Both the position numbers and the translations under genes were made by a program. A stretch of 5,326 nucleotides of DNA from assembly GCA_002291495.1 (NCBI GenBank), contig DBAE01000065.1:176-5501 (forward strand), written 5' to 3'. Below are positions 5,114 through 5,326 of this stretch, piece after piece. Numbering within the stretch: the stretch's first letter is position 1; the number at the start of each line of letters is the position of its first letter. Source of the DNA: Bacteriovoracaceae bacterium UBA1018 (lineage in GTDB: Bacteria; Bdellovibrionota; UBA1018). The notes beneath the pieces were generated by a model. It was not told where the DNA came from. It was given only the letters and a program-made list of their open reading frames with translations, and did no database searches.

Positions 5114-5326
5114 TTATGAATCAGCAGTTACGACCGCAGCCGCTGGCAACATGATCTGGATCTCAGCGCCGCCTTCAGGGCGATTTCTGAAATACATCCT
5201 ACAACCGTGAGATGTGGCTAGATCAAAAACAAGATAGATACCGATCCCGCTTCCAGATCTTTTACCTGATTCAGAGATGCGGCCCGCGTTCAGATTTGTC
5301 ATCGTATTAGCTGGAAAGCCTGGACC
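5114..5326 (-). CDS. Sensor histidine kinase, C-terminal ATP-binding end (5' end off window)
   Basis: The frame is open through the right edge of the window, so the ATG at 5302 is internal and only the last 70 residues are seen. They match the end of a HATPase_c domain. GPGFPAN at the window edge is the G1 box (normally D-x-G-x-G). SGSGIGIYLV is the G2 box that contacts the ATP phosphates. The final strand GGAEIQIMLP closes the domain, followed by a short nine-residue tail. Such domains transfer phosphate from ATP to a conserved His of the same protein family, which then passes it to a response regulator. The sensor region, the phosphoacceptor His and any partner regulator lie off the right edge, so the signal is unknown. 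The stop is TAA at 5114-5116, convergent with the VOC gene with no visible terminator between them. Confidence 0.9.
   Translation of the reverse strand, partial: GPGFPANTMTNLNAGRISESGKRSGSGIGIYLVFDLATSHGCRMYFRNRPEGGAEIQIMLPAAAVVTADS

Overview
The window reads as chromosomal DNA of a Gram-negative bacterium. It has a C-terminal outer-membrane beta-barrel sequence, several Sec-type signal peptides and a tRNA with an encoded CCA end. Moderate GC content and a dense set of secreted hydrolases would fit Bdellovibrionota or another deltaproteobacterial-type lineage, but that placement is an impression from memory and no marker gene here proves it. I see no insertion sequence, integrase, CRISPR array or phage gene.

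Layout, left to right. (1) Bases 2-589 (+) hold the C-terminal part of an outer-membrane beta-barrel protein whose start lies off the left edge. (2) Bases 667-750 (+) are a complete tRNA-Leu(GAG), preceded by a short spacer with an inverted repeat. (3) Bases 4034-763 (-) form a compact three-gene unit, probably one operon, in the order: single-pass membrane-anchored protein with a tandem beta-type repeat; secreted HExxH metallopeptidase-like protein; secreted alpha/beta hydrolase. Gaps are 25 and 10 bases. (4) Bases 4035-4391 are a 357-base divergent intergenic region. It contains a very G-rich, C-poor stretch, a repeated 10-base word and a strong 21-bp-arm inverted repeat. (5) Bases 4392-5107 (+) carry a small ribbon-helix-helix (CopG-antitoxin-like) protein and a vicinal-oxygen-chelate (glyoxalase-fold) protein, 32 bases apart. 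(6) Bases 5326-5114 (-) are the C-terminal ATP-binding end of a histidine kinase, whose start lies off the right edge.

How the genes may work together: all three products of the minus-strand operon are predicted to be exported or anchored facing the periplasm, so an envelope or extracellular degradative role is likely, but no substrate can be read from sequence. The ribbon-helix-helix gene has no toxin beside it, so it is more likely a stand-alone DNA-binding regulator than half of a toxin-antitoxin pair. The long inverted repeat and the repeated word between it and the operon are candidate operator sites. That link is inference.

Most genes belong to recognisable superfamilies. The least explained parts are the divergent intergenic region, the repeat protein and the atypical nucleophile elbow of the hydrolase.
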